Below are positions 10,101-20,900 of a stretch of DNA of 64,000 bases, in pieces. Source of the stretch: Asterias rubens (lineage: Eukaryota; Echinodermata; Asteroidea; Forcipulatida; Asteriidae); the NCBI RefSeq assembly GCF_902459465.1, contig NC_047063.1, positions 3,162,001 through 3,226,000 on the forward strand, given 5' to 3'. Under the pieces are notes generated by a model that searched no databases, was not told the origin of the DNA, and saw only the letters and a program-made list of their open reading frames with translations. Both the position numbers and the translations under genes were made by a program. The number at the start of each line of letters is the position of its first letter. Within the stretch, counting starts at the first letter, position 1.

Positions 10101-12451
10101 ACTTATTATATTTATTATATATAATATACATTTTTTTTATGTTATAATTGTTATTATTATTATTATTTTTTTTTTTGGGGGGGGGGGATGGGGGGTTATG
10201 TATTGTTTTAAATTATTAAGTTTTGAAATAGTTGGGAGTTTAAATTTAATTGAGAAAATTTAATATTAGCTTGTCGCAAACTGCTTACCAACCTAAATAA
10301 CCTAAGGTATAAATGCCAAAAATAGTTAATGGCCTGGTCTGGTGTTTAGACCCTAACAGAGTCTTCTTATATTAATTTGACTCGATAACTTAGTTCGACC
10401 AGGTTGGCTTGAATATCAGCTCGTTGATTAAAAGATAATTATTTTTTTTCTTTATACTTTCTTAAAGTGACTGGGTCCTTTACCAACACGCTGAAGTTCA
10501 TTGTGAAGGATTGTGACCCCAATACTGGTGAAGCTGACGATGATGGCTATGATGATGAATATGTGGTGAGTTTGTATCACCACCTTGACCTCCCTGACCT
10601 CTATGGGATTTGGGGCAATGCATGGTGAGGTATCAATATATATTTGGTTTGCAGTAACACCATGTGTGTAGCTACTTGCCAGGTAGAGTTTGTTCTTTAG
10701 AGAAACTGTCTTGATTTATATTTATACTACCGCAAGTATATTTTCTGAATTCGGGAGACTTCTCAGTTCTGAAAAGAACTGTCCCGCTTGTTCACTGCTA
10801 TGTGGGCGGAAGGTAGAAAATTAGCCAGCCGTCGATTCCACAAAACTCTTCCTTACTTAGGATTAATCTGAAGACTTAGGACGAGTCCCAACCCTGCACT
10901 GTAGCATGCAGACCTTAAGATTAATCCTAAGTTAGGACGAGTTACTCGTCCTAACTCGAGATAAGACGAGTCCTAACTCTTTGTGAAATCGACGGCAGGA
11001 CTACTACGTAGCATTAGTAGATTTTTTTTTTTTTTTTTTACGCAAGCCGACAGACACACAAGGCCTGGAAGCCACTTCAATGTGTGGGCTACAATTATTT
11101 TGTTTTCAGGGGTTACCTCCTTTACAATCCATACGGAGGTATAAACTTGGGTATCATCCATCAGAAGCTTGACTGGTAGAGCAGAAAGCACCACCTCCGC
11201 AACAAGATATAAAACAAATAGTCATTGTACACGATTTATGAATAATTTACGAGCAAGATTAAGCTTATAATATTACGTGTACATGTACAAGCATTTATAA
11301 AGGGTTATGTTTTAAATAATATGATTCATTCCACTTCTCGTTTTAGCTTGAAGACATTGAGATCACCGTGGCAGATCATGTCCAGAGGGTCATGAAACCC
11401 AACTTCCTTGCCTCTTGGGAGGAGGTTGGAGAAGAGAATGAAGTCAATGAGACCTTTGCACTCTCTGCCAAAACCCTGGAAGGTAAGAGCCATGATCTTA
11501 ATGTGATGTCATGTCTTAAAGGCACTGGACACTATTGGTAATTACTCAAAATAATTATTAGCATAAAACCTTTCTTGGTGACGAGTAATGGGGAGAGGTT
11601 GGTGGTATAAAACATTGTTAGAAACAGCTCCCTCTGAAGTGCCATAGTTTTGGAGAAAGAAGTAACTTTCCACGAATTTGATTTCGAGACCTCAAGTTTA
11701 GAACTTGAGGTATCGAAGTCAACCATCTAAACGCACACAACTACGTGTGACAAGGGCGTTTTCTTCTTTCATTATTATCTCGCAACTTTAATGACCGATA
11801 GAGCTTAAATTTTCACAGGTTTGGTATTTTATGCATATGTTGAGATACACCAACTGTGAAGGCTAGTCTTTGACAATTACCAATAGTGTCCACTGCCTTT
11901 AAAGGCACTGGACATGTTTGGTAATATTGTCAAAGACCAGTCTTCTCACTTGGTGTATTCATTTTATTCAAACATGAAAATGCATATTCAAAACAACAAA
12001 CCTGTGGAAATTTTGACTCAATTGGTCATTGAAGTTGCAAGAGAATAATGAGAAGAAAAAACACACATATTAATTACGAAATTAATGACGTATTATTTAA
12101 AAATTAACAATTTGTTGGAGGGCGATGTAAGCATGTGGAAAAGATTTGTTAAGATTCAATACTGATTTATCAAATGGGAGCGCTTTATAACTATGAAACT
12201 TTGTTGCTTTTGTCTGCACAGAGGCCGTCACAAACATCATCGGGTTCCTTGGGATGCAACCCTGCGAGCGTTCCGACAAAGTGACAGAAGGCAAAAGCTC
12301 CCACACCCTCTGTCTCGCAGGGGTGTTCCGAGGCGGCCACGACACGCTGGTACGCTCCAAACTGGTACTCCAAGACACGGTTACCATGCAGATAACTGTG
12401 CGGAGTACCGATCCCACTGTCAGCGAGATCATCTCGTGTGCAGTGGGCTAG
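1110..12451 (+). CDS. COPG: Coatomer subunit gamma (COPI coat), 3' ten coding exons
   Basis: Gamma subunit of the COPI vesicle coat, which binds cargo and ARF1 at Golgi membranes. Coding exons: 1110-1353, 2104-2179, 2770-2873, 5479-5607, 6473-6535, 7374-7513, 8711-8879, 10468-10565, 11347-11482, 12222-12451. Together they give 1389 nt, or 462 residues and TAG, in phase at every junction. The first exon reads [14 protein letters not shown] and aligns with the helical trunk at about residue 410 of the ~874-residue family; [17 protein letters not shown] and [18 protein letters not shown] follow. The C-terminal appendage carries [36 protein letters not shown] and the closing motif MQPCERSDK...[14 protein letters not shown]. 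The linker between trunk and appendage ([11 protein letters not shown]) is poorly conserved, as usual. The start codon and N-terminal half lie left of the window. An ATTAAA at 12487 could be the polyadenylation signal. A damaged copy of the 8711 exon lies just upstream of it. Confidence 0.95.
1401..1785 (+). repeat. MITE family Q, TTAA-flanked
   Basis: Related over its whole length to 41615-41983 (+) and 39446-39803 (-). Ends are inverted: the left reads like TTAAAGC..ATCGG.AAACAG and the right ends GTCCAATGGCTTTAA. It starts inside the intron just after a COPG exon. Confidence 0.8.
1797..2020 (-). repeat. SINE family B copy with damaged tRNA head
   Basis: Shares the body GCCCGGTAGCTAGAGGCAG and the tail around CACCGATGTGTGTTCGCAC with 57044-57236. 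The box-B part of the tRNA-like head is deleted. Confidence 0.7.
2918..3092 (+). repeat. 5' half of MITE family P
   Basis: Matches the start of the family P consensus (GGCATAAAATCTTACTTGG, GAGAAACGGCTCCCTCTGAA), then diverges near 3092. Confidence 0.75.
3386..3507 (+). repeat. 40-bp minisatellite, about three units
   Basis: Unit starts AGGCCATCTAGGAAGAGCCT and ends ACCGGGCGTGGGTTTT. The last unit is split by the transposon at 3508-4729 and resumes at 4736 with GGCCATC. Confidence 0.9.
3508..4729. mobile_element. Non-autonomous DNA transposon, 1222 bp, 6-bp target duplication
   Basis: Bounded by inverted CAGGCATGAGAAT at 3508 and ATTCTCATGCCTG at 4729, with GTCTTA directly on both sides (3502-3507, 4730-4735). 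Removing it restores the minisatellite (GGGTCTTA/GGCCATC). Inside are short GTGTACT repeats near 3980, a GC-rich hairpin at 4577-4598 and no transposase. The reverse frame at 3796-4146 is not recognisable. The superfamily is unassigned. Confidence 0.88.
4749..4886 (+). repeat. 69-bp tandem duplication
   Basis: Two near-identical units begin CAAGAACTGGG and CAAGAACCGGT and share CATCAACTTGAAGGAGAAAG. Confidence 0.93.
5310..5445 (+). repeat. SINE family B copy
   Basis: Degenerate tRNA-like head (TATAGTTGGTAAGACACTAC, box B mutated to GGAACGAATCC) and the family tail ATATGCCTGTGATTT. Confidence 0.75.
8112..8476 (+). repeat. MITE family P, full length, old copy
   Basis: Starts AAAGGCAGTGGACACTATTG and ends inverted (CAATAGTGTCCAATGTCTTT). 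The left TTAA has decayed to TGAA and the right one is intact. A scrap of family T (GATTTCATGGCTCTGCTTGC) precedes it at about 8066. Confidence 0.88.
8474..8582 (+). pseudogene. Partial duplicate of a COPG exon and its acceptor, inactive
   Basis: About 105 bp almost identical to 8676-8781, the end of an intron plus the first 72 bases of the COPG exon at 8711. The copied acceptor reads TCTAA where the working one reads TCTAG, so the AG is lost. The copied exon body starts at 8508, changes one Cys codon to Tyr, and reaches an in-frame TGA at 8580-8582 where similarity ends. It lies directly after a MITE that ends near 8476. If spliced in it would truncate the protein, so I treat it as a dead exon copy. 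Confidence 0.85.
8895..9130. repeat. MITE family R, internally deleted copy
   Basis: Carries both inverted arms seen at 56402-56808 (TGTCCACAGATTTACATT; GAAGATGGTGATGG; TTACTTGCTGAGGTGCTGTA against CTACAGCGCATCAGCAAGTA) with the centre missing. Confidence 0.75.
10035..10100 (+). repeat. Short conserved retroelement-like motif, hammerhead-core-like
   Basis: CTGAAGAAGGTCCGGTTTGG then ATCGAAAGCTAAGGCCATC, repeated almost exactly at 47896. See findings for the possible fold. Followed by A+T-rich repeats and a T-run/G-run at 10160-10193. Confidence 0.6.
10828..10996. repeat. MITE family S (GCCGTCGATTTCACAAA ends)
   Basis: Inverted ends GCCGTCGATTCCACAAAACT and TTTGTGAAATCGACGGC, with inner inverted TTAGGATTAATC and GATTAATCCTAA. 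Related copies at 33049, 58432 and 61917. Confidence 0.88.
11519..11902 (+). repeat. MITE family P, full length, TTAA both sides
   Basis: Starts AAAGGCACTGGACACTATTG and ends CCACTGCCTTT, inside a COPG intron. It shares diagnostic bases (CTTTCTTGGTGACGAGTAAT) with 21947 and a close variant with 53349, so it belongs to the youngest subfamily. A reverse partial copy (to about 12080) abuts it. Confidence 0.92.
11903..12080 (-). repeat. Partial MITE family P in opposite orientation
   Basis: Begins AAAGGCACTGGACATGTTTG and holds the reversed right half of the family (CAAACCTGTGGAAATTTTGA). It abuts the full copy end to end. Confidence 0.75.
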
Positions 12452-12540
12452 AATAGGAGCGGCTATAGTCTGGCGTCTATTCCATTATTAAATCGTACTT
12501 CAGATAATAACATTAAACAATAAGATAACTAGTTGATAGG

Positions 12541-12810
12541 TTAATCTATATATCTCTGCTGTTGTTGCATTGGTGCAAGAATTCTTGTATCTTGATTAAG
12601 TAACCGTGTTGTATCTTGCTCAACAGACCCGCCCTGCGTTATATTGTCACCGTTTTCATGAAGGGCAAATTTAGCCACTGCAGCCAAACTTTCATGTTTG
12701 GAAGCTCCGTTTTTGAAATTTTTGTTTCGGAAACTGTTTGCCAACGACATTTTTCCCAAGCATGAAAGTGGAGATCCTAAACCATGCAAAAATGTTGTTA
12801 TTTTAATCAC
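12541..12810 (-). CDS. Small open reading frame, hypothetical
   Basis: An 89-codon frame on the minus strand starts within 100 bp of the COPG stop. It runs from an ATG at 12810, or more plausibly from the inner ATG that begins MSLANSFRNKNFKNG, and ends QQQQRYID. Its composition looks protein-like (Asn, Gln and Lys-rich, no runs) and it avoids the local repeats. A TTTAG acceptor-like site lies just upstream of the inner ATG, so it might be a terminal exon. I recognise no family, and chance is possible for a frame this short. Confidence 0.25.
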   Translation of the reverse strand: MIKITTFLHGLGSPLSCLGKMSLANSFRNKNFKNGASKHESLAAVAKFALHENGDNITQGGSVEQDTTRLLNQDTRILAPMQQQQRYID

Positions 12811-12845
12811 ATAATGTTTAAATTAGGTCTGTGTGCAGTGCATCG

Positions 12846-13013
12846 TCTTCAAGCCTTGTAAGCATAGAATGCCTAGTAGCGTGGAGTACGCACGGGCACA
12901 AGCCAAAAATTCCCCGACAACCCGTGAAATACACTTGATGAAAGTGTAGAATTCCCCAATTCGTAAACGCCGATTCCTTGCGCCAGTAAGCAGAGCCATG
13001 AAAATGGGCCTCA
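12846..13013. repeat. Partial MITE family T
   Basis: Matches the right two thirds of 60513-60735 (GTGGAGTACGCACGGGCACA; AGTAAGCAGAGCCATGAAAA). Confidence 0.75.
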
Positions 13014-13303
13014 GTCTATGTTTAAGATTTCACATCTTGCTGGGTGATAAAATGAATAATTATGAAAATATGATGGATATTCATGAAAATAATTCTGACA
13101 GTATGAATCTTCTACATTATAATTGGACCAATCTTTGTTATTGCTTTGGGCATTAGCAAAGCAGTTAAGAAAGGTCATGTTAATAATTTGTGCATTGTTG
13201 GTGTAAGGCTGAACAAATACCATTTGGCATAAGTACAACACTTCCTTTCTACGGAACTGTTAAAAATTATAAAATATATTTTGTTCCCTCTGTGTACACT
13301 TAA

Positions 13304-13679
13304 AGGAACATTACAGACTTGGTTTGTGCTAACAAAACAGTTGCTGGCAGTGTAAGCACTTTATGTAATCCACCATGTGCATGAACTGACAAACCTGTAG
13401 AAGTTTGAGATCGATCGGCCATCTGGGTCACAAAAGAGTAGTGAAAGACCGATTACAAATTTTGCATTGCATCGATGCCAAAAATAAAATGAATAAAACG
13501 CTCACTGAGCGGTAAACTCCAAACGCGAAGTTAGATTAATTATTACTCATCAAATATGACATTTCAGACAGAAATATTTCAAGGAATGTTTTCAACTATC
13601 GTCATCATTAGACCGTGTAAGTTTTGTGTAATTTGTGATCTTCGCGATTTTTGTTTCTTACCAATTCTGTAACGTTCCT
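13304..13679. repeat. TTAA-flanked MITE, 376 bp, single copy here
   Basis: TTAA at 13300 and 13680 encloses inverted AGGAACATTACAGACTTGGT and ACCAATTCTGTAACGTTCCT. It contains a variant of the ACAAACCTGTAGAAGTTTGA module shared with families P and Q. Confidence 0.85.
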
Positions 13680-13879
13680 TTAAAGGAGTATCAAGTTCTG
13701 TGTATGCATTACAAAAGATACACATAGGAGACTTGGGGATGCGAGTAGTAGCAAGTTAAAACTTAGGCCTGCTCCAAGAGTTAAACTTGGGCTTTTTTTT
13801 ACCTATGTTCTTTAAGTGATAACTATACAGGGCAACCCTCAAAGTATGTGCTTCCCAACCTACACTTGTTGTCAAGTTG

Positions 13880-14065
13880 TTAAATGTTTGTCATGGTGAT
13901 AGCGTATAACTCTGCTCTCCTGGTGTCAAAGACTAAGCTCTCGCGAGACTACTGGCTCCCGACTACTGTACCGTAGTCCAAGAGCATTATGAGTCAGGCG
14001 GGAGCCAGTAATCTCACGAGATTCGCGGAGAGAGTTTGTATGCTATCACCGCAACAAACATTTAA
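13880..14065. repeat. Foldback (long hairpin) element
   Basis: GTTAAATGTTTGTCATGGTG near 13880 pairs with CACCGCAACAAACATTTAAC near 14047. The inner arms GAGACTACTGGCTCCCG and CGGGAGCCAGTAATCTC continue the stem. Small imperfections, central loop about 40 bases. Confidence 0.88.
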
Positions 14066-14551
14066 CGACGTGTCCACTAGTCTTAACCCAACATAAATGA
14101 GTTGAGCACAATCCCTACTGTTTACTGCAAACAATTGTGAATCAATAATAACAAATATAGAGTCATGAAAACTTTGTTTTTGTGAGATTTGTTTTAATTA
14201 GTTTACTTTATTACCTTGATTGCACCAACATCAAATTACTTGGTCCAGAAGGGTAACCCCGAACAGACCCACTAAATAGGGACCCTTGTTCGAACAAAAC
14301 AAAGAAATACAGACACCAGTTAAAAAAGCAAAAATACGTATCAAAAACATGGAAATATATATATAATACAATGAATATGTACTGATCTGCGATATATTGC
14401 AATGATTTAATAGAAAACGCAGCAGTGTCTATCCTCCACCCCCACCACCTTTTATAACTGCAATAAATTCTTCACCCCTCTTTAATAGTTGCAATCTTTT
14501 CCTCTGTGCATGTATAATCTGTTTGACTTGTTGGCACAGTGCTAGATGTTG

Positions 14552-14552
<1 letters not shown>

Positions 14553-14588
<36 letters not shown>
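14553..14588 (+). repeat. 36-base poly-C tract
   Basis: Uninterrupted run of 36 C, the longest homopolymer in the window. Its true length in the genome is uncertain. Confidence 0.9.
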
Positions 14589-14589
<1 letters not shown>

Positions 14590-14708
14590 CCTCTCCTTGC
14601 TGCGCACATTACAAACTATCGGTGGAATAGTCATGACGTTTGTAGCATTGAGTGTATGTGTAGGGGGCCTATGGTATTGCCGCTGATGTTTTACCAATTC
14701 AACAAGAA

Positions 14709-14935
14709 CGTACAGAGACTAAGTTTGCTTTTCTGAGATTCCTTGTCTTCACAACCAGAATATTTGAAATGTATAATTGTTCGTTTTGTCTTCTCGGATC
14801 TGAGCTCCTTCTTGCGGTCTCCTGGGGTTCTTGCAACCAGTACAGAGACTAAGTTTGCTTTTCTGAGAGTCCTTGTCTGCACAAGCTGAATAAATTAAGT
14901 GTTTTTTGTGCCTTCTCGGATCTGAGCTTCTCCTC
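14709..14935. repeat. Tandem duplication of about 131 bp at the transporter 3' end
   Basis: TACAGAGACTAAGTTTGCTT occurs at 14710 and 14840, each followed by CTTCTCGGATCTGAGC at similar spacing. The second unit runs into the last codons of the SLC37-like gene. Confidence 0.88.
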
Positions 14936-17900
14936 ATGCTTTTACTTGCTGTGGGTTTTCTTCTTGCAATCTCCTCCAGATGGAGTAACCTCTGAAGGTC
15001 GATAAGGAACCTAGAAGGGACAGCACGATGATCATATACAGCATACCGGACCAACCAAATAGTTCAGTCAGTACGCCTACAACAGGTCCCATGACCACTG
15101 TACCCAGACTCCCAAACCCTGCAAAGAATACAGACAGAAAAAGGCAAATCATAAAACCACTCTATCTCAGCGACCGGGCAACCTCGGTGGTCTAGTTGGT
15201 AAAGACACTGCTCTAGAATTGCAAAGGTCGAGGGTTCGAATCCCACCCGAGTGGTATGCCTGTGATTTGTTTACACTGAACTATGGTACAGTAAATGCTG
15301 AGTATACAGTGCTGAAACAACGGTGTATATGGGTAAAAACCACAATGAGTATTCTTTATCCCAGATGCAAATTTAAAATCTATTCACTCCATCTTTAAAT
15401 AGCTGTTGCCTATGTACCTTTATCAGCCATGCAATTGTAACTTCACCAGAAAAAGCTTTTTTGCTTTTGTGTCACCAATTCCCTTCTGTGCTTTACACAT
15501 GCTAGCATGGAGCACTGGTTTCCTGGACCACGGAAGAATACATGGTCATGAGGCTGGTTTCAACGACCAGGCCTGAGTTTGTGTCAAAATAGTCAACCTT
15601 TAGTTAACCGTGGTGCTGACTGAAAAGCATTGACAAAGGGTGAAAAAACAAAAAAGTTTTTCACAAACCATTAATGAATCCAGAAATGGAAGCCTGAATA
15701 TCTCTTCCTTCCCACTCAGCAAGCTCCGCAGGAACGCTTCCGGTCAGAATGGGATCCACTCCACAGTTGAGTGCTCCGGTGATCATCATCAGGGAGATAT
15801 TGAAGAAGGCGCCCCATGAGGCGGTAATGAGGAAACAGACGAGGCTGAGAGTTGAGGCTAAGATAACGAGAGCGCTTCCTTTAAGAGTCTGCCCATCAAG
15901 GAGTCTATTTAAACGAATCAAAAGAATTATACCAACTTAGAGGGTGTTGATACCTTTTTGGCCATGATCTGACATGAATCCTTACTCACTGTGAATGAAG
16001 ATGTATGTATTATAAGTAACCTGTAGAAGTTTCAGCTTCATTAATGGTCAAGTTTTTGAGCGCAAAAAAAAGAAGAAAATCATAGAGTATTGTCTTCAGG
16101 AGAGTCATGTAAATTCGTTGCACAAGCTAAAATATTTTGTCGTGAATTTGTTGTACTCTTAAGGGGAAACTTTCTACCATCATTGTTTATGTGTAAGTTT
16201 AATGTAAAATTGTGGACGTTTGTGTATTGGTTTGTGTCACAAAAAGTACCCAAACAATTTAATGTTAAATGAAAAAGGTCAGTTTGAGCATGAGAGTCAA
16301 ACAAACAATGCACATTGATCATGTCTTGGTGAATGGTGATGATATAATATACAGAAACAAATTGTATTTAGTGGGATTTATACTTTCTACCGTACAAACC
16401 TTTGTATTAAGTACCCTAGTGCTGCACTGCCAGCGACTCCTCCAATCTCAAAACTCGTTGACAGCATACCAGATTCACCTTTCCCATAATGCAGCTAAAA
16501 ACAAACAAGAGCAAAAACACAGCTCATTTTATTGTACCAATTATTTATAGGTGATTTTGCTTTTGAAGAATTATCGATTCCTTTTCGGTATCGACTCCTT
16601 TGCAAATACAAAAATAGTTACCTGTTCATATAGGTACATTGGTAGCCACATGAATACACAGTAGCGTACGATCTTGACACAAAACATCGACACGGCAAGT
16701 TCTTTTAACATCCTGTAAGAAGAAAAAGGGAATAAATAGTTACTACACTACAGCCCTTGAGCTGTGGTCATTCAAAACATGCATACTTGTTTAGCCAAGC
16801 ACAACTCTCAGCCATTGACAAGCCATCCTTTAGCCCGGAAATCAGACATCAAACTTTGTGGCGCGTGAATAGCGCCAAATACGCAGCCTCCACAACTCAC
16901 TGGTTGCCTGCCAGAGCTTTGACCTTGCCTGTCATAATAATGTTTATCTTCAAGTACGCGCTAATCCTCCAATCAGATTCCCAGAATGGAGTGGTGATAA
17001 AAACCTTTATATAACACCCAAGCAGATCCTTGCCATTTGATTGGAGGATTGTCCGTCACATGATAGCAAATAAAAGTACCATTGCACGCTGAGTCACTCG
17101 CCGTGCTTTTTCGTTCCATCCGAAAAGTACCATTGCACGCTGGCAGCGTGCAATGGTACTTTTCGGATGGAACGAAAAAGCTGAGTAAAAACATCACTGC
17201 GTGCGCGTTGTCTTCGGTAACGCAGCAAGGCATATAAGTAAAATTACTAGCATTCGTCTTCTACAATTAAAAATTGGAGGCCTACACTTTGTTTGTTTTG
17301 AAAGTTGTATCTTTCAATCAAAATGACAAAGATCTACTTGGATGTTATATAAAACAAATAATGAATGTTTTTCATTCGTGCAATGGTGCGAATATGTTCA
17401 TTCGTTGAAAGCTGGAATGTTCCATTCAACTCGGCTCCGCCTCGTTGAATAGAACATTCCATCTTTCAACTCATGAACATATTCGCACCATTGCACTCAT
17501 AAACATTCATTATGTGTATAATATTGCACGGCTAATATCACTACCATGCGTCTTGTGTGTTCTATGTCACGTGCCAAGTTTGCTTGAAGATGTGTGTAGT
17601 CTCAGTCTGGTTGTTAATGAGTCTATTGTTGATAATATAATAAAAATAATAACTAGTTCTTATATAGCGCATTTCACAATAACCGTATCTATACCCTTTA
17701 CATTAATAGTGCGCTGGTCATTGGACCAATAACGTTCCTCTAATATTTCTCAGCTCCCTGTACGGCCCTGCGCTGCGGTGTGGCGCTAGCGATCAACCTC
17801 GATACACTCATTTACATACACCCGTGGAGAAGAGAAGCAATTTGAGTCGAGCATCTTGCGCAAGAGGGGGGGGGAAACACCAATGCAAAACAGGCCGACT

Positions 17901-20900
17901 ATAGAATGACATAATGGGTTGACTGTTAAATAATCCTCACTTAGAACTTACGGGAAAGACCAGAGTTGAATGAAACTCATTGTTACATGCTCTGGCGCAT
18001 CTGCTGATGATGACACAAAATCTGAGTCTGAATAGGTAAAAAGGAAAACCAAAAATAAGTTTATGATACCAAAATTAAGAAGATTGAAAAAAAATACACA
18101 TGGAGCAAGTTTTAGAGAAGGGGATTGTTCATGGTGGTGGCAAACACAGAGACTCCCAAAGTAATACATGAGTCTCGGGAGATAACTTGAGATGGACATA
18201 GCTTACCAACTCCAAACCTAGTGGATTTTGTGTTGGGACCTACATGTATACACCCCTTGCGAAGGCCGCTGTCTTTGATGAAATGTTGACGCAGCACCTA
18301 TACGCGGTGCACCTTTCTATTGGTTTACCTCAAAGATGGTGGGTCAATGACTTCATGTGAAATTCATCTATTGTTTTTGAACCACGTCATAAAGAAATGG
18401 ACTGGCACATTGCGGGGCATTTGTGTTTACCATCAAAAACGACTTTTCTTGTTATTGTTTACCTTTGCCCTGAATGACGATTTCGTAATCGGCTGGAGTG
18501 TGAAGAAACAGCACTACTAATAAGCCCATACTAAGCTGCGAGTAGAGAGAATTATGCAGAGGTGAGGGAAAAAAAAAAACACAAAGATTAGCAGCGATTG
18601 GAACTATATTCATCTTACATTTATTAGTGGATATAATTCTGTAGATGAGAGATGACCTCATTCCCTTTAGGCATAATTTGCCGCACAAACTGTGCATGGT
18701 CACCTAATATTGGGTGTGTATTGCTTCCCTGGGTCGACCCCCGCTGTGCTCACACGGGTGAGCCCCTGACAAGAGCTAATCAAACGATCACTCACCCTCT
18801 CGTGGTGATGTCATGCACCTGGGGCCAGCCCCAAGTGACCCACTCCACAAGCAAGGCACTTGGGAATGACCCGGGTGAGCCCCTGGAATGACGGACGTCA
18901 AAGCTATTCGAATGTACCGTGAGCAGACCAGGGTCGACCCGGGGAAGCTAATCGCACCCTGTGTTTTCAGACTTCGGGGATCAAGGCTGTCATAACCAAA
19001 CTGATTTTTACATGTCGCGATTTTGTTTGTAGCATGGGATAAACAGTCAAACATCTAATTACTAATCAAAAAATTTACCATAATGCTGTTTAAAATAAAC
19101 GTCGATGGAATTATGTGCCTGGGAAAATTTGTTCAGGAAAAAGGAGATAATGACGCTAATGGTCCAACTGTGTACATGGAACATGTAGAATAGTTTTACT
19201 TGAGTATCTATGTGTAATGGCAAGCTGGAAGTGAGCCATAAATTTCGTTGAAATTCAGTGTACAAAACAATTGTGTAGTGTCTGTGGGACCACGTACAAC
19301 TGCATGGTGGTGCTTTGATGATTCCTGATTTAGAAATTGATAGAGGTTTGTAAACTTACAAGAAGTAACGACGGAATAAGGAATACATCTCGCCAGCCGT
19401 AATACGTCTGCAGATGCACCTGGAGAACAAATAAATTAGCCTTCATTACTGTTATTGGAAACGGGGAACATGACCAAGATGGTGTTAGCATGATAAAGGT
19501 CTATTAGGTATAATGTTGACCTGGTACTTCATGGTTTCTACATTCAACCTGTCCTGAAAGTCTTTGAGAATGAAATCTATAGTCGCAGGGTATTCGTTGC
19601 TGAACAGTCAACACACTGGAGTTGCTCTGGTGTTTCTGATGTTTCTGGTGTTTCTGGTGTTTCTCTGGTGTCCTTTACCATAAGTGCTTTGTCATTTCGG
19701 TTGGACCTAAAGCTGTAGGTCCCATGTGTTGTGTAATGCATGTAAAAGAACCAAAAACCCCTTACACTAATCGCTAACAGAAGGGGCCATGGTGTTTTCT
19801 CACCATGGTTAACTGCAGATTGTGCCACAGCACTTTGTAAAACACTACTTTATGCTATGTAAAATGGGTCTTATATTTCAAACATAGCTCCTCATACCTT
19901 GTGGAACAAATGATGTGGAACTTTATGTGTGATAAAGCGCTATATAAAAGAACTGCATATTATTATTATTATTATTATTTTCTATTACCGCTAAAGCTGT
20001 ACCCATCACTCCTCCAGCAAATGTGCAGGTTCCCCAGAGACCAAACACTGCGTTACGCTGACGGTTGTTGAACCAGGAACCCAAGACCTTGACGCAACTC
20101 GGCCACGCCTGAGACTGCAAAACAAATGACAATCTTTTATGCAATCTATTCAAATTGGAGTGGAAAGATTCAAAATGCCAAACACCTACTGGTATATGGA
20201 GTTCCATATAATAACAATAGGTTCTTATGGGTGCGTTCGTTTAGCTTCCCTGGGTCTACCCCGCGATGCTCACTCAGGTGACCCCCTGACAAGAGCTAAT
20301 CGAACAACCTCTCTTAGTGACGTCGTTTACCCGAGGCCAGCCCCCAGTTGACCCACTCCACAAGCAGGGCACTGGGGGCTGACCTGGGTGAGCCCCTGGA
20401 ATGACGTCAAAAGCTATTCGAACGCACCGGGGCAGCCTGGGGATGACCCAGGGAAGCTAAACGAACGCACCCTTTATAACGCACAAATCCTAGGTGCTGA
20501 GATCAAGGCGCTTGTGAGACGAAACATTGAGTTAGAATCGATACAGTTCAGTTTTGAGCAGTTTCTTGAAAGTAGCAGATGAGGTAGATGCCAAGATGTG
20601 TAAGGAAGATCGTTCCAGAGGCAGGGGGGGGCCAATATAACAAAGGTTCCTCGGCCAAAAGATGTGGAGCAGGGATCGCGTAGCATTCATGGGCGATTGT
20701 TTGGAGTCCAAACTTTTCGTAGTTGATGAGGGGACAGGGTCTGTAGAAATTCAGTTGTGATGTCGTTTAGGTTCAGGTGGTTAGAAAGCATCCTGCAACG
20801 GATGCCATGGTTGGGTACAAAGAAGGTTTTGGGTTCACAGAACAAACAAAGGCCAAGAACTTGAACATTTATTGGTCGAATTGAATAATGTTTGAATAAC

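Larger units (their letters stand above)
12452..14933. other. Spacer between COPG and the SLC37-like gene, convergent 3' ends
   Basis: Holds the small minus-strand frame at 12541-12810, MITE remnants at 12846-13013 and 13304-13679, a foldback at 13880-14065, a poly-C tract and a tandem duplication at the transporter 3' end. Nothing is recognised at 14070-14550. Confidence 0.6.

Noticed and set aside
11532..11726. Minus-strand frame repeated at 53361-53555
   Set aside because: Both lie in MITE family P copies.
12097..12456. Several overlapping frames on both strands
   Set aside because: Shadows of the last COPG exon.
15185..15265. Possible tRNA gene
   Set aside because: The same head and tail recur at 57044-57236 and 5310-5445; it is a SINE family.
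16973..17233. Minus-strand frame shared with 47318-47554
   Set aside because: It lies across the perfect hairpin of the double-hairpin element and has no domain; sharing reflects the repeat.
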